Below are positions 43,963-54,566 of a DNA stretch of 64,000 nt, in pieces. The DNA is from Ruegeria arenilitoris (lineage in GTDB: Bacteria > Pseudomonadota > Alphaproteobacteria > Rhodobacterales > Rhodobacteraceae). Where the stretch lies: assembly GCF_013032445.1 (NCBI RefSeq), contig NZ_WQCA01000010.1:186001-250000 (forward strand), in the 5' to 3' direction. The translations under genes were made by a program, and so were the position numbers. The first letter of the stretch is position 1. The number at the start of each line of letters is the position of its first letter. Below the pieces are notes generated by a model. The model had not been told where the DNA came from and did not search any database. It saw nothing but the letters and a program-made list of their open reading frames with translations.

Positions 43963-45276
43963 CTAGGGCCTGTTCCGCTGTGCCCGCAGTTTCGCGAAAT
44001 AATCCAGCCGCTTTTTCAGTTCCCGCTCGAACCCGCGTTCAACCGGTTGATACAGCTCGGGCCGTTCCATCCCGTCCGGGAAGTAGTTCTGGCCCGAAAA
44101 CCCATCCTCGGCGTCATGGTCATAGGCATAGCCCGCGCCATAGCCTTGATTCTTCATCAGCGAGGTCGGGGCGTTCAGGATATGTTTGGGCGGCGGTTCG
44201 CTGCCCGATTGCTTGGCCAGCCGCATAGCCGCTTTGTACCCAACATAAGCCCCGTTCGATTTCGGAGCCAGCGCCAGATAGACCAACGCCTGCGCCAGGG
44301 CCAATTCGCCCTCGGGCGAACCCAGACGTTCATAGGTCTGCCAGGACTGCAAGCAGATCGCCTGCGCCTGCGGGTCGGCCAGACCGATATCTTCGACCGC
44401 CATCCGCGTAATCCGCCGCGCCAGATAGCGCGGGTCCTCGCCCCCCGTCAGCATCCGCGCAAACCAGTAAAGCGCTGCGTCCGGATCAGACCCGCGCACT
44501 GATTTATGTAGGGCCGAGATCAGGTTGTAGTGCTCATCGCCCGACTTGTCGTATTTCGCCGCCCTGCGCATAAGCCGTGTCGACAGCGCATCAGGGTCGA
44601 GCGGAGCATCGACCTTCCAAGCTGCGATTTGTTCGATCAGGTTCAACAGCGCCCGGCCATCGCCGTCGGCCATCTCTTGCAACACCTCGCGCGCCGGGCC
44701 GGTCAGAGGCAACGCACGATCCAGCTCCTTCTCGGCCCGTTGGGTCAGGCGTTCCAGATCGACAAGGCTAAGGCGCTCCAGCACCAGCACCTGCGCCCGG
44801 CTGAGCACAGCGGCGTTCAGCTCGAACGACGGATTCTCGGTTGTCGCCCCTACCAGCAGGATGGTCCCGTCTTCCATATGCGGCAGGAACCCGTCTTGCT
44901 GGGCTTTGTTGAACCGGTGAATCTCGTCCACGAACAACAGCGTGCCCTGCCCGTTCTGGCGGCGAATTTTCGCAGCCTCGAACACCTTTTTCAGGTCCGG
45001 CACACCGGTGAAAATCGCGCTGATCTGAACGAAGTGCAGATCGGTTTCCTGCGCCAGAAGCCGCGCGATGGTCGTTTTGCCGACGCCCGGAGGCCCCCAG
45101 AACACCAGACTGGACAAGCTGCCCGAAGCGAGCATGACCCCCAAAGGCGCGTCCGGCCCCAGTACCTGTTCCTGCCCGATCACCTCGGTCAAAGACTGCG
45201 GGCGCAGACGGTCGGCCAGCGGGCGGTGCGCGGGTGGCGCGGGCTGGGGAGCCCCGGTATCGAACAGATCACTCAC
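43963..45276 (-). CDS. rarA: Replication-associated recombination protein RarA (MgsA)
   Basis: AAA+ ATPase of 437 residues acting at stalled replication forks. Walker A WGPPGVGKTTIARLLA, Walker B LLFVDEIHRFNKAQQDGFL, sensor ATTENPSFELN and the C-terminal tetramerisation part with LISALHKSVRGSDPDAALYW are all present. It is separated by 4 bp from the Deg protease gene that precedes it on the minus strand. Confidence 0.94.
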   Translation of the reverse strand: MSDLFDTGAPQPAPPAHRPLADRLRPQSLTEVIGQEQVLGPDAPLGVMLASGSLSSLVFWGPPGVGKTTIARLLAQETDLHFVQISAIFTGVPDLKKVFEAAKIRRQNGQGTLLFVDEIHRFNKAQQDGFLPHMEDGTILLVGATTENPSFELNAAVLSRAQVLVLERLSLVDLERLTQRAEKELDRALPLTGPAREVLQEMADGDGRALLNLIEQIAAWKVDAPLDPDALSTRLMRRAAKYDKSGDEHYNLISALHKSVRGSDPDAALYWFARMLTGGEDPRYLARRITRMAVEDIGLADPQAQAICLQSWQTYERLGSPEGELALAQALVYLALAPKSNGAYVGYKAAMRLAKQSGSEPPPKHILNAPTSLMKNQGYGAGYAYDHDAEDGFSGQNYFPDGMERPELYQPVERGFERELKKRLDYFAKLRAQRNRP

Positions 45277-45280
45277 GCGA

Positions 45281-46666
45281 TCACAACCGGAACCGCAGGG
45301 TGACCGAACGTCCCCCTCTGAGAAGGTCCAGATTAATCCGTCGGCCCGGATCAGTCAGCGCATCCACCACGTCGCCGGGAGTTTCAATCTGCGTGCCATT
45401 GATACTGTTGATCACATCGCTTTTACGCAGCCCAGACCGGCCACCGTAGGGGCCTGCATCCACCACGACCACTCCGGTCTGAGACAGCAGCAAACCCATA
45501 TTGGCAATTACCGCTGGGTTGATGCGAGAAACTGTCAGCCCCGGCATCACAGTCTGATCGTCCAGTGTCGTTTCCTCGGCCGCAGGGGTTTCAGGCGCTT
45601 TGATCAACGCAATTTCCAACTCGGCCTGCTCGTTCCCGCGCAGGAGGGTCACCATGGACGTGCCACCAACCCCAGCGACTGACATGCGGAACTTCATTTC
45701 GGCCGGAGAATTCACTTCATCCCCGTCCACGTGGGTGACCACATCCCCCACGCGCAGCCCTGCCTCGGCCAGTGGGCTGAGGGGGTGTAGGTCGGAAATC
45801 ACCACACCCAGTGGGATCACCAACCCCAGAGACTCGGCGATGTCCGCGCTCATGTGCTGGCCAGCCATACCGGCCCAAGGGCTGATGAAACTTTCATTGC
45901 CGTCTTGCGCCTGACGCAGGAATTCCGCCACCAAATTGGCCGGAATGGCAAATCCGATGCCGTTGGACCCGCCCGAGCGGGTCAGAATTGCCGTATTGAT
46001 CCCGATCAGGTCACCATTCACGTCAATGAGCGCGCCGCCTGAATTGCCCGGGTTGATCGCCGCATCGGTCTGAATGAAATAGCCCCGCGCGTTACCCGTG
46101 GCCGCACCTGTCCGCGCCAGCCCCGAGATGATGCCCGACGACACCGTCTGCCCCACACCGAACGGGTTACCGATGGCCAGTGCCAGTTCTCCCACCTCGA
46201 CATGGTCGGAATCACGCATCTGCAGGTACGGCAGGCCCTCGGCCTCTTCCAGCCGCAGGATGGCGATGTCGCTTTCCTTATCCCCCAGAACCACCTGCGC
46301 CGAGAATTCGCGCCGATCTGTGGTTACCACCCGAATTTCAGTGGCCGTACCAACCACGTGGTAATTCGAAACTACGTACCCATCTTCCGACAGGATCACA
46401 CCCGACCCAAGCGAGTTCTGTACCCGTGCGCGGGGCTCGTTGAACCCACGGCCAAAGAAATCCTGAAAGAACGGGTCCGAAAAGAACGGGTTCGCCCGCC
46501 CTTGCCGTACGATCTTTGCATAGATGTTCACAACGGCCGGAGAAGCCTGCTTGACCACTGGCGCAAATCCCAAAGAGATCTCAGCCTGAGTTTGAGGCAC
46601 TCGGGTTTCAGCCGTGGCAACTGAAGCACAAGCAAATGAAAGAGCGATTAGTGTCGCGCGGAACAT
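45281..46666 (-). CDS. degQ: Periplasmic serine protease, Deg/HtrA family
   Basis: Protease of 461 residues. The signal peptide MFRATLIALSFACASVATA ends before ETRVPQ. The catalytic triad is visible: His in VVSNYHVVG, Asp in KESDIAILRL and Ser in NPGNSGGALIDV, followed by two PDZ-like domains (GLVIPLGVVISDLHPLSPL and GVVVDAGPYGGRSGLRKSDV parts). It degrades or refolds misfolded envelope proteins. The start is set at the ATG that opens the signal peptide rather than the frame start at 46753. DegP versus DegQ cannot be separated. Confidence 0.88.
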   Translation of the reverse strand: MFRATLIALSFACASVATAETRVPQTQAEISLGFAPVVKQASPAVVNIYAKIVRQGRANPFFSDPFFQDFFGRGFNEPRARVQNSLGSGVILSEDGYVVSNYHVVGTATEIRVVTTDRREFSAQVVLGDKESDIAILRLEEAEGLPYLQMRDSDHVEVGELALAIGNPFGVGQTVSSGIISGLARTGAATGNARGYFIQTDAAINPGNSGGALIDVNGDLIGINTAILTRSGGSNGIGFAIPANLVAEFLRQAQDGNESFISPWAGMAGQHMSADIAESLGLVIPLGVVISDLHPLSPLAEAGLRVGDVVTHVDGDEVNSPAEMKFRMSVAGVGGTSMVTLLRGNEQAELEIALIKAPETPAAEETTLDDQTVMPGLTVSRINPAVIANMGLLLSQTGVVVVDAGPYGGRSGLRKSDVINSINGTQIETPGDVVDALTDPGRRINLDLLRGGRSVTLRFRL

Positions 46667-46835
46667 AAAGACCTCAACGTGCAGAGTTGTGTTGGATATG
46701 CGTCCGCGAGAAACGTAATGCAAGCGTCCGGTGGCCTTGCAGCGGGCCGCCAAGTGCGATCACTTCGCCCATAACTTGCGTACGGCACCCAGCGAACACC
46801 ACTAGTGGCTAATCGACATCAACCTTAACTGCTGG

Positions 46836-47726
46836 CTACTCTACCGGAGACCAGTCCGAACCGGGGTCGTATGTCGTGATTTCAGCTGAACGCTCCAACG
46901 TTTCGGGGCCAAAATCTGCCTCGTAGACAATTCCGTTCTCGCCCACCAGAAACGAGTGGATGCCTGTCTCTCCATAGTCCGACGGCACCGCAAGAAGTGC
47001 GTGTCCCGCGACGAAACGGTCACCGACGAAATAGGAATAAGCACCACCCGGAGCGTTCGGACCCTGCGCCTGCAGGATCGTATAATAGTATCCCAGGAAC
47101 GGTTCAGCCTCATAATCAGCCTCACCGTCGCTCCACCCGGTAGCCGCGGCGCGGGCCAGCGCTGCGCCGACAAAGCTGTCTTCGTCCGGCCAGAACAACC
47201 CGTTTCGTTCCTCAGGATCGGCGATAATCGTCTGCGCGAATTCCATGACGCCATCGCCGTTGTGATCAACCAGTCGGAATGCCGCCTGAAGATCGACATA
47301 GGCCTCAAGCAGTTCGATCACTTCCAACTCATTCAAACCGATCTCACGGGCAGAAAGCTCTTCGATCCCGGCTTCAAGATCGAATTGCCAGCCGTCTTCC
47401 CCACGTAGAATTGGAATCGGGAAGGGCCAGGCGTCCTCACCCAACAGAAGAACGACGCCATCGTCCTCGGGCTGAAAGCGATACCCCTCGGCGTACATGC
47501 CAAGAACTTCCTGCCGTCTTTCCTGATCTTCTGCCGGATCGCCTGTGCCAATCAGGTCTTCAGCTTCTGACCCGAATATCTCCAGTAACTTACTTTGATC
47601 ATCCGCCTTTAGCGCTTCGACAAACGCGTCCAGAGCAGTTTGCGGAGTGTCAAAACTGGCACCGTCGGACAGCGCAGGACCTGCTGACAAGGCAATTAGG
47701 GCAAAAGAAATAACTGATCTACGCAT
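46836..47726 (-). CDS. DUF2950 family exported protein
   Basis: Protein of 296 residues with a signal peptide (RRSVISFALIALSAGPALS). The motif FDTPQTALDAFVEALKADD followed by FEDED and GYYYTILQAQGPNAPGGAYSY near the end is characteristic of DUF2950. The chain is strongly acidic. It follows the DUF3300 gene by one base on the same strand, and these two families commonly occur together, which points to a shared envelope function. That function is unknown. Confidence 0.85.
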   Translation of the reverse strand: MRRSVISFALIALSAGPALSDGASFDTPQTALDAFVEALKADDQSKLLEIFGSEAEDLIGTGDPAEDQERRQEVLGMYAEGYRFQPEDDGVVLLLGEDAWPFPIPILRGEDGWQFDLEAGIEELSAREIGLNELEVIELLEAYVDLQAAFRLVDHNGDGVMEFAQTIIADPEERNGLFWPDEDSFVGAALARAAATGWSDGEADYEAEPFLGYYYTILQAQGPNAPGGAYSYFVGDRFVAGHALLAVPSDYGETGIHSFLVGENGIVYEADFGPETLERSAEITTYDPGSDWSPVE

Positions 47727-47727
47727 C

Positions 47728-49053
47728 TTACCGTCTCCGCTTGCCTTTGGCGGCGTGCCCGCGTTTGGACGCCTTGTGGGTTCTGCTGCCTGACGCTTTT
47801 TTCTTCATCGCCTTACCCTTGGACGCAGATGGTTGACGCTGCGCCGCCGCCTTCTTTGCCTGAGGTTTCTTGGCGGCCTGCGGTTTCTTTTTAACTGGCT
47901 TTTTTGCTGCATCGGGCCGTTGCTTGGTGCGGTCAATGGCCTGTTTCTTGGCAGCGGCCTTATCCCGATCCACATTACCCCGGTTCACCTGAGGCAGGTC
48001 CTTCTTACCACCACGATTAGCCAGAGCACTGCCTGCGACAACCCCCGCACCCGCCGCGGCTGCTGCCGCCCTATCCCGGCTGATGTCGGCCGCGCCGGAT
48101 TCACGGCTCAATTTGGCCCGCAGTTCGTCCGTGCGACCTTCGGGACGGTTCACAGGCAGGTCGCCGCGCCCTCGTTCAGGTCGTTTGTGATCCGCAATTT
48201 TATCCCGCGCCTCTTGCTGACGCTCAGGATCGGGTTTCCAGCCAATTTCCGTCCGGTCGCCGAGATCAATGTCCCTGTCGATGTCTATGTTGCGGTCGAC
48301 ATCAATGTCGATATCGGGGTTCCTGACGATGGGCTGACCGTTCCAGCCACCGCAGTTCCGACAGCCCCAGTAGTCGTACCAGTCGTCATCATCATCAAAT
48401 ATTTCGGCGATCAATGCCACGGTGCCAAAAGTCAGCAGCGCCGCACCAACCACATCTCCGGTCGATGGGCCGGTATAGACGGTCTCTGGGTTATATTGCG
48501 GGACGTAAACTGTTTCAGGCTGTGTAGGCGTTATTACAACCGTATCGTCATCAGACACTTCGACGGTTTGCTCGGGGCCTGAAACCAGCGCACCACTATC
48601 GATAGCCTGATCTCGCATCACCTGAACTGCATCCATCACATCATCGGATTGGGCCAGCATCGCCGTGCCCATGGTTTCAGTCCAATCGATATGGGTGGCC
48701 ATCTGCCCTACGACTTCAGGAAATGCCGTCGCCAAAACACTGACAGAAGGGTCCCAACCCATTGCTTCGATTTCGGGTTCAAGCTCGGCAGGATCGCGAT
48801 CAGCATTGTCCAGCAAATAACGCTCGGCCTTCACAATTTCCAAAGGCTGCGTGGCCGCGACAAATATCTGTATGAGCAACGTGTCGGGATAAAGAGCCAC
48901 CGGTGCGACCAGTGTTTGCAGTTCCGCGTCTGTCAGCAGATCGGATGAAGTTACCGAGGCGTCTTCTGTTGCCGCGGCATCATCGGATGCCTCTTGCGCA
49001 AACAAGGCCGTGGATGCGCCAATACCGAGCGCAAACAGTATATATCTAAACAT
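47728..49053 (-). CDS. DUF3300 family exported protein with acidic repeat and basic tail
   Basis: Protein of 441 residues: signal peptide MFRYILFALGIGASTALFA, DUF3300 core (LVAPVALYPDTLLIQIFVAA, then WTETMGTAMLAQSDDVMDAV and YVPQYNPETVY), a Cys pair (CRNC), a run of Asp-Ile repeats (about 245-270) and a long Lys/Ala/Arg-rich tail over the last 70 residues that looks histone H1-like. The opposite charges of repeat and tail are unusual. The start is taken at the ATG of the signal peptide; an earlier ATG lies five codons upstream. Function unknown; paired with DUF2950. Confidence 0.82.
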   Translation of the reverse strand: MFRYILFALGIGASTALFAQEASDDAAATEDASVTSSDLLTDAELQTLVAPVALYPDTLLIQIFVAATQPLEIVKAERYLLDNADRDPAELEPEIEAMGWDPSVSVLATAFPEVVGQMATHIDWTETMGTAMLAQSDDVMDAVQVMRDQAIDSGALVSGPEQTVEVSDDDTVVITPTQPETVYVPQYNPETVYTGPSTGDVVGAALLTFGTVALIAEIFDDDDDWYDYWGCRNCGGWNGQPIVRNPDIDIDVDRNIDIDRDIDLGDRTEIGWKPDPERQQEARDKIADHKRPERGRGDLPVNRPEGRTDELRAKLSRESGAADISRDRAAAAAAGAGVVAGSALANRGGKKDLPQVNRGNVDRDKAAAKKQAIDRTKQRPDAAKKPVKKKPQAAKKPQAKKAAAQRQPSASKGKAMKKKASGSRTHKASKRGHAAKGKRRR

Positions 49054-49134
49054 ATTGCGATCCTTCAATTTCTGTAAGGATCACCGATGTTTCCGATTCT
49101 GGCAACTGAACAGCAAAAGCGCCAGTTTCCCACA

Positions 49135-49162
49135 AAAAACCCCCGCGTCTGGGACGCGGGGG
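49135..49162 (-). terminator. Terminator of the rpoA-rplQ unit
   Basis: Perfect 10-bp stem CCCCCGCGTC (49140-49149) / GACGCGGGGG (49153-49162) with a 3-nt loop, followed on the minus strand by a T-run (from AAAAAA at 49134-49139). It lies about 25 bp after rplQ. Confidence 0.9.
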
Positions 49163-49187
49163 CCGAAAATCAGAAAGCCGGGCTTTC

Positions 49188-49607
49188 TTATTCTTCTGCT
49201 GCCTCTTCGGCGGCAACGCGGGCTTTATCAGCCGCGCCTTTGGCGTCGACGTCACGATCAACGAATTCGATGATCGCCATCGGCGCCATGTCACCATAGC
49301 GGAAGCCAGCTTTCAGGATGCGGACATAACCGCCCTGACGCTCGGCGTAGCGGGGGCCCAGAACTTCGAACAGCTTTGCGACGTCTTTGTCTTCTTTCAG
49401 CTGTGCTGCGGCCTGACGACGGGCGTGCAGGTCGCCGCGCTTGCCCAGAGTGACCAGCTTTTCGATGATCGGGCGCAGTTCTTTTGCCTTGGGCAGAGTT
49501 GTTTTGATTTGCTCATGCTCGATGAGCGAGCCAGCCATGTTAGCAAACAGCGCCTTGCGGTGCTCATGAGTACGGTTCAGGCGGCGGTAACCACGTGCGT
49601 GACGCAT
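49188..49607 (-). CDS. rplQ: 50S ribosomal protein L17
   Basis: L17 of 139 residues. The N-terminus [20 protein letters not shown] and motif [19 protein letters not shown] are diagnostic. The C-terminal 20 residues form an Ala/Glu-rich tail, as in other alphaproteobacteria. It is last in the alpha unit, about 120 bp after rpoA, with a terminator 25 bp downstream. Confidence 0.98.
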   Translation of the reverse strand: MRHARGYRRLNRTHEHRKALFANMAGSLIEHEQIKTTLPKAKELRPIIEKLVTLGKRGDLHARRQAAAQLKEDKDVAKLFEVLGPRYAERQGGYVRILKAGFRYGDMAPMAIIEFVDRDVDAKGAADKARVAAEEAAEE

Positions 49608-49725
49608 TTTCTAGTTCCTTCTTTCGCGTTTTGCTTTGTCTGGCCGGCGATGCGTGTCACCGGCTCTCCTTGGGGCGGAAGTGCCCATACAGTCCCCGGA
49701 AGCCCGGGCATTGGGGAAGACGAGC

Positions 49726-50742
49726 TTAGAACGCGTCTTCGAATTTCTTCGCCAGATCTTCGATGTTGTCGGGCGGCCAGTCCTCGACATCCATGCCGAG
49801 GTGCAGACCCATGCCGGACAGCACTTCTTTGATCTCGTTCAGCGACTTGCGACCGAAGTTCGGAGTGCGCAGCATCTCGGCTTCGGTCTTCTGGATCAGG
49901 TCGCCGATGTAAACGATGTTGTCGTTCTTCAGGCAGTTTGCCGAACGTACCGACAGTTCCAGCTCGTCCACTTTCTTCAGCAGCAGCGGGTTGAACTCCA
50001 GACCATCGTCTTCGTCCTGGCGGCCAGCCGATTCCGGCTCGTCGAAGTTGACGAAGATCGAAAGCTGGTCCTGCAGGATACGTGCGGCAAAAGCCAGCGC
50101 GTCTTCCGGTGTGATCGAACCGTCGGTTTCGATCTTCAGGGTCAGCTTGTCATAGTCCAGAACCTGACCTTCACGGGTCGGCTGAACGTCATAGGCAACC
50201 TTTTTGACCGGCGAATAGATCGCATCGATCGGGATCAGGCCGATGGGCGCGTCTTCCGGCTTGTTCTTCTCAGCCGAGACATAACCCTTGCCGGTGTTGA
50301 CGGTCAGTTCCATGAACAGGTCGGCGCCATCGTCCAGGTGGCAGATGACGTGGTCGCGGTTCAGAACCTCGATGCCGGCGCTTTCGCTGATGTCACCCGC
50401 GGTGACAACTGCGGGGCCTTTGGCATTGATCGACAGGCGCTTGGGGCCTTCGACTTCCATGCGCAGGGCAACCTGCTTGAGGTTCAGGATGATGTCGGTG
50501 ACGTCTTCACGCACGCCCGCGACCGAGGAGAACTCGTGCAGGACGTTGTCGATCTGGACGCTGGTGATGGCCGCACCTTGCAGCGAGCTCATCAGAACGC
50601 GGCGCAGGGCGTTGCCCAGGGTCAGACCAAAGCCACGCTCCAGCGGTTCAGCAACCAGGGTTGCCTGACGCGCAGGATCGTTGCCCGGCTTACCTTCCAG
50701 CTGGGTCGGCTTGATCAATTCTGCCCAATTCTTATGGATCAT
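49726..50742 (-). CDS. rpoA: RNA polymerase subunit alpha
   Basis: 338 residues from [12 protein letters not shown], the normal alphaproteobacterial length. The N-terminal assembly domain has [20 protein letters not shown]; the C-terminal domain has [18 protein letters not shown], which contacts UP elements and activators. The frame extends 13 codons upstream, but family similarity starts at the chosen ATG. It lies between rpsK and rplQ. Confidence 0.98.
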   Translation of the reverse strand: MIHKNWAELIKPTQLEGKPGNDPARQATLVAEPLERGFGLTLGNALRRVLMSSLQGAAITSVQIDNVLHEFSSVAGVREDVTDIILNLKQVALRMEVEGPKRLSINAKGPAVVTAGDISESAGIEVLNRDHVICHLDDGADLFMELTVNTGKGYVSAEKNKPEDAPIGLIPIDAIYSPVKKVAYDVQPTREGQVLDYDKLTLKIETDGSITPEDALAFAARILQDQLSIFVNFDEPESAGRQDEDDGLEFNPLLLKKVDELELSVRSANCLKNDNIVYIGDLIQKTEAEMLRTPNFGRKSLNEIKEVLSGMGLHLGMDVEDWPPDNIEDLAKKFEDAF

Positions 50743-50856
50743 GTAATCCCTCCATTCCTGTCCGCGCCCCATGACCAACAAGGTGCAGACGCCCGAGGTT
50801 CAAAATGACGTGCTGGGGCCGTGCAAAAACACAGCCCCAGCTCAATTCTAAATCGC

Positions 50857-51246
50857 TTAGACGCGGCGGCGCTTCGGCGGGCGGCAGCCGTTATGAGCGA
50901 TCGGAGTCACGTCGCGGATCGACGTGATGTTGAAGCCCACTGCGGCCAGCGCGCGCAGAGCCGATTCACGACCCGAACCGGGGCCCTGAACTTCGACTTC
51001 CAGCGTCTTGACGCCATGTTCCTGCGCCTTCTTGCCTGCGTCTTCTGCAGCCATCTGAGCGGCGTAGGGGGTCGATTTCCGCGATCCTTTGAAGCCCATG
51101 GTACCGGCAGACGACCACGAGATGGCGTTGCCCTGTACGTCCGAGATCAGGATCTTGGTGTTGTTGAAGGTCGAGTTCACATGGGCAACGCCCGATGCGA
51201 TGTTCTTACGCTCTTTGCGCTTAACGCGAGTCTTATCACGTGCCAT
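50857..51246 (-). CDS. rpsK: 30S ribosomal protein S11
   Basis: S11 of 129 residues, normal length. [19 protein letters not shown] and the C-terminal [15 protein letters not shown] are diagnostic. It follows rpsM by 15 bp and precedes rpoA, the standard alpha-operon order. Confidence 0.98.
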   Translation of the reverse strand: MARDKTRVKRKERKNIASGVAHVNSTFNNTKILISDVQGNAISWSSAGTMGFKGSRKSTPYAAQMAAEDAGKKAQEHGVKTLEVEVQGPGSGRESALRALAAVGFNITSIRDVTPIAHNGCRPPKRRRV

Positions 51247-51261
51247 CAGTCAGACCCTCCC

Positions 51262-51630
51262 TTATTTCTTCTTACCAGCGATGGCCTTTGCGGGGCCTTT
51301 GCGGGTACGAGCGTTGGTGTGGGTGCGCTGACCGCGAACCGGCAGGTTGCGGCGGTGACGCAGACCGCGATAGCAGCCCAGGTCCATCAGGCGCTTGACG
51401 TTCATCTGAACTTCACGACGCAGGTCACCTTCAACGGTGTAGTTGGCGTCGATATGTTCACGGATGGCCAGAACTTCGGAGTCGGACAGTTCGTTGACGC
51501 GACGGGTCGCTTCAATGCCCACGGCTTCGCAGATCGCTTTAGCCGAGGTGTTGCCGATACCGGTGATATATGTGAGGGCGATAGGTACCCGCTTTGCAGT
51601 CGGGATGTTTACGCCGGCAATACGTGCCAC
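51262..51630 (-). CDS. rpsM: 30S ribosomal protein S13
   Basis: S13 of 122 residues. [20 protein letters not shown], then [28 protein letters not shown] (seen as [15 protein letters not shown]), are diagnostic. About 200 bp separate it from adk; no gene is visible there. Confidence 0.98.
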   Translation of the reverse strand: MARIAGVNIPTAKRVPIALTYITGIGNTSAKAICEAVGIEATRRVNELSDSEVLAIREHIDANYTVEGDLRREVQMNVKRLMDLGCYRGLRHRRNLPVRGQRTHTNARTRKGPAKAIAGKKK

Positions 51631-51831
51631 GTGTCACTTTCCTTTTCGTTGCGGTTCCGTAGCTCCAGAACCTTTTTTCACAACGCTTTACCGTGGCAGT
51701 GTCGCCAGAGGGTTCAGCATTATTCGAGGTGGTCGGGGCAGTTGGGACGAATCCCTCCTGCGGTCTTGATTCCCTTAGGGGATGGGGGTCGATATGGGCT
51801 TTTGATGGGGCCGTCAAGCCCCAACCTGAAG

Positions 51832-52407
51832 TCAGTTCAAAATCGCCTCAATCGAGGCGGTGACTTCGTCGATGCTGGCCAGACCGTTGACCGGTCGCAG
51901 ATCGCCCTTGGCGTGGTAATAACCAATCAGCGGCGCGGTCTTTTTGTAGTATTCCATCAGCCGGATGCGAACGCTGTCTTCGTTGTCATCCGCCCGCACG
52001 GGCTTGCCAGCGGCGCGCGCCTCTTCGGCCCGGTTGACGATGCGCTTGACCAGCGTTTCGTCATCCACGCGCATTTCGATCACGGTGTGCAGCGACTGGC
52101 CCAGCTTGGCCAGCAAAGCCGCCAATGCATCGGCCTGCGCCAGCGTGCGCGGGAAACCATCAAAGATAAAGCCTGCGCCCTTTTCGGTCATCAGCTTTTC
52201 TTCGATCAGGCCGATCACGATCTCATCGGTGACCAGCTTGCCTGCGTCCATGATCTCGGCAACCTTCTGGCCCATTTCGGTGCCCGAGGTCTTGGCCTCG
52301 CGCAGCATATCGCCGGTGCTCAGCTGAACCATCCCGCGGGTTTCAACCAGATGCTGCGCCTGAGTGCCTTTGCCTGCCCCCGGGGGGCCAAGAAGAATGA
52401 TGTTCAT
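51832..52407 (-). CDS. adk: Adenylate kinase
   Basis: Short-form adenylate kinase of 191 residues interconverting ATP, ADP and AMP. P-loop [21 protein letters not shown]-binding [10 protein letters not shown], and [16 protein letters not shown] are present. The LID is the short type without the four-Cys zinc site. The gene overlaps secY by 4 bp, the usual spc-operon arrangement. Confidence 0.97.
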   Translation of the reverse strand: MNIILLGPPGAGKGTQAQHLVETRGMVQLSTGDMLREAKTSGTEMGQKVAEIMDAGKLVTDEIVIGLIEEKLMTEKGAGFIFDGFPRTLAQADALAALLAKLGQSLHTVIEMRVDDETLVKRIVNRAEEARAAGKPVRADDNEDSVRIRLMEYYKKTAPLIGYYHAKGDLRPVNGLASIDEVTASIEAILN

Positions 52408-53768
52408 CGACGAGAGGGTCCCTTCCTGCCGCGTTTCTTACCTTTGCCGCGCAGCTGGGACTTTTCAATAAGCCCTTCGTATTGATGCGCCAGCAGGTGG
52501 CTCTGAACCTGTTGGATCGTGTCCATGGTCACAGAGACGATAATCAGAACCGAGGTGCCGCCGAAATAGAACGGAATGGCAAACTGGTTCCGCAGAATTT
52601 CAGGCAGCAGACAGACCGCCGCCAGATAGGCCGCACCCAGAACCAGCACGCGGTTGACAACGTATTCCAGATACTCGGCGGTTTTCTTGCCCGGACGGAT
52701 ACCCGGTACAAAACCGTTCTGCTTTTTCAGGTTGTCCGCCACGTCGTCCGGCTTGAACGACACGTTGAACGTGTAGAAATAGGCGAAGAACACGATCATG
52801 GCCGCGAAGAACAGCAGGTACAGCGGCTGTCCGGGACCAAAGTTGGCCAGCAGCCACGACATGACCGGCCCGCTGGTGGCACCAGACGAGAAGGTCGAGA
52901 TCGTCACCGGCAGCAGCAGCAGCGAGCTGGCAAAGATCGCCGGGATCACGCCCGCCGGGTTCACTTTGACCGGCAGGTGGCTGGAGCCGCCCTCATAGAT
53001 CTTCATACCGGCCTGACGGCGCGGGTATTGAATATGGATCTTGCGCAGCGCGCGTTCCATGAACACCACAAAGGTAATCACGGCGATGACCATCACGATC
53101 ACACCAACGATAACCGCCGGGCTGATTGCACCGGAACGACCCGACGCGAAGAACTGCGCCAGAGCGGCCGGAACCTCGGCGATGATCCCGACGAAAATGA
53201 TCAGAGAGATACCGTTGCCGATGCCGCGTGCGGTGATCTGCTCACCCAGCCACATCAGGAACATGGTACCGCCCACAAGCGTGATCATGGTCGACATACG
53301 GAAGAACATGCCCGGATCGGTCGCCAGATCGCCCGATTCCAACGAAACCGCCAGACCATAGGCCTGAACGGTGGCCAGCGCCACGGTACCGAAACGGGTG
53401 TACTGGTTGATCTTCTTGCGGCCTTGCTCGCCCTCTTTCTTGAGCTGTTCGAGCGCGGGAACCATCGATGTCAGCAGCTGCACGATGATCGAGGCCGAGA
53501 TATAGGGCATGATGCCGAGGGCAAAGATACCCATCCGCCCCAGCGCCCCGCCGGTGAACATCGAAACCATGCCGCCGATGCCCTGCCCCGCTTGCTCCAT
53601 GAACTCACGCAGCGCCTGCCCGTCAATCCCCGGCACCGGAATAAAGGTGCCCAGACGATAGACGATCAACAAACCCAGCGTGAACAGGATGCGGTTGCGC
53701 AGATCGGTGGCTTTGCCAAGGGCAGACCAGCTTGTGTTGGCTGCCATTTGTTCTGCTGCTGATACCAT
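52404..53768 (-). CDS. secY: Protein translocase subunit SecY
   Basis: Ten-helix channel of 454 residues. [27 protein letters not shown] opens the protein (seen as [13 protein letters not shown]), with [21 protein letters not shown] and the cytoplasmic loops [17 protein letters not shown] and [15 protein letters not shown]. The C-terminus is basic (KGKKRGRKG). It lies 109 bp after rplO and overlaps adk. Confidence 0.98.
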   Translation of the reverse strand: MVSAAEQMAANTSWSALGKATDLRNRILFTLGLLIVYRLGTFIPVPGIDGQALREFMEQAGQGIGGMVSMFTGGALGRMGIFALGIMPYISASIIVQLLTSMVPALEQLKKEGEQGRKKINQYTRFGTVALATVQAYGLAVSLESGDLATDPGMFFRMSTMITLVGGTMFLMWLGEQITARGIGNGISLIIFVGIIAEVPAALAQFFASGRSGAISPAVIVGVIVMVIAVITFVVFMERALRKIHIQYPRRQAGMKIYEGGSSHLPVKVNPAGVIPAIFASSLLLLPVTISTFSSGATSGPVMSWLLANFGPGQPLYLLFFAAMIVFFAYFYTFNVSFKPDDVADNLKKQNGFVPGIRPGKKTAEYLEYVVNRVLVLGAAYLAAVCLLPEILRNQFAIPFYFGGTSVLIIVSVTMDTIQQVQSHLLAHQYEGLIEKSQLRGKGKKRGRKGPSRR

Positions 53769-53877
53769 AAATCGGTCTCTCTTATGAAAACACCGCCCGG
53801 AACCGTTTTCCGGCTCGGACGGCGTCTTGGAAAACTCTGAGGTCTATGTAAGCGGGTCTTCGCCCGCTCACAAGCGC

Positions 53878-54351
53878 TTACTCTGCCGCAGCGGCTTTTG
53901 TGACCGTCAGTGAACCGCCCGCTTTCTCAACTGCCTCAACGGCAGATTCCGAAGCACCAGTGACTTCCAGGTTCACTTTGGCGCTGATTTCGCCTTTGGC
54001 CAGAACGCGGATACCGTCCAGCTTGCGACGAACCAGACCGGATGCAACCAGTGCGTCCTCGGTAATCGCAGCTTTGGCGTCCAGCTTGCCGGCATCGACG
54101 AATTTCTGGATCAGACCCAGGTTGATTACGGCGAATTCCTTGCGGTTCGGCTTGTTGAAGCCACGCTTGGGCAGGCGCTGGTACAGCGGCATCTGGCCGC
54201 CTTCGTAGCCATTGATGGCCACACCCGAACGGGATTTCTGGCCTTTGATACCACGGCCACCCATTTTACCTTTGCCGGAACCGGGACCACGGCCAACGCG
54301 GGTGCGTTTCGGTGCGGCGCCGGGATTGTCGCGCAATTCGTTCAGTTTCAT
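53878..54351 (-). CDS. rplO: 50S ribosomal protein L15
   Basis: L15 of 157 residues from [44 protein letters not shown] is diagnostic ([15 protein letters not shown] visible). The frame runs 30 codons further upstream, but the chosen ATG follows AGGAGAAG. Normally it directly follows rpmD; here about 1.85 kb with a DUF1127 gene and a sulfotransferase lies between, so it needs its own promoter. Confidence 0.97.
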   Translation of the reverse strand: MKLNELRDNPGAAPKRTRVGRGPGSGKGKMGGRGIKGQKSRSGVAINGYEGGQMPLYQRLPKRGFNKPNRKEFAVINLGLIQKFVDAGKLDAKAAITEDALVASGLVRRKLDGIRVLAKGEISAKVNLEVTGASESAVEAVEKAGGSLTVTKAAAAE

Positions 54352-54447
54352 TTCGCTTCTCCTAAGCCGGATGTGACCCCCGAAGCGTGATGGGCCAAAC
54401 ACGGCATTTCTTGGTTTTGATTCTCGTGGACAAAACGCCACCGCTGC

Positions 54448-54476
54448 GCATTACAGCTTTGCGCTGTGCGTTGCAA
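54448..54476 (-). promoter_or_regulatory. Candidate promoter of rplO-secY-adk-rpsM-rpsK-rpoA-rplQ
   Basis: On the minus strand TTGCAA (54476-54471), 17 bp, TAATGC (54453-54448), about 100 bp before rplO. The match is weak, but the terminator after rpmD and the intervening opposite-strand gene make a promoter in this stretch necessary. Confidence 0.4.
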
Positions 54477-54515
54477 GCTTTGTCATTCGTTGCGCGTGCG
54501 TCACCAGACAAAACG

Positions 54516-54538
54516 CAAAGAGGCGCCGAAACGGCGCC
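54516..54538 (-). terminator. Terminator of the DUF1127 gene
   Basis: Stem GGCGCCG (54522-54528) / CGGCGCC (54532-54538) with a 3-nt loop, followed on the minus strand by a T-rich run (CTCTTTGCGTTTTG). It starts about 28 bp after the DUF1127 stop. Confidence 0.65.
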
Positions 54539-54566
54539 CCTTGGGTGAGTGGTGTGATCTTTGGGA

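Noticed and set aside
50821..52485. Plus-strand open frame of 554 codons
   Set aside because: Antisense to rpsK, rpsM and adk, all certain genes; no recognisable domain in the plus frame.
52482..53762. Plus-strand open frame of 426 codons, His/Arg/Gln-rich
   Set aside because: Exact antisense of secY; its composition is the expected mirror of hydrophobic codons.
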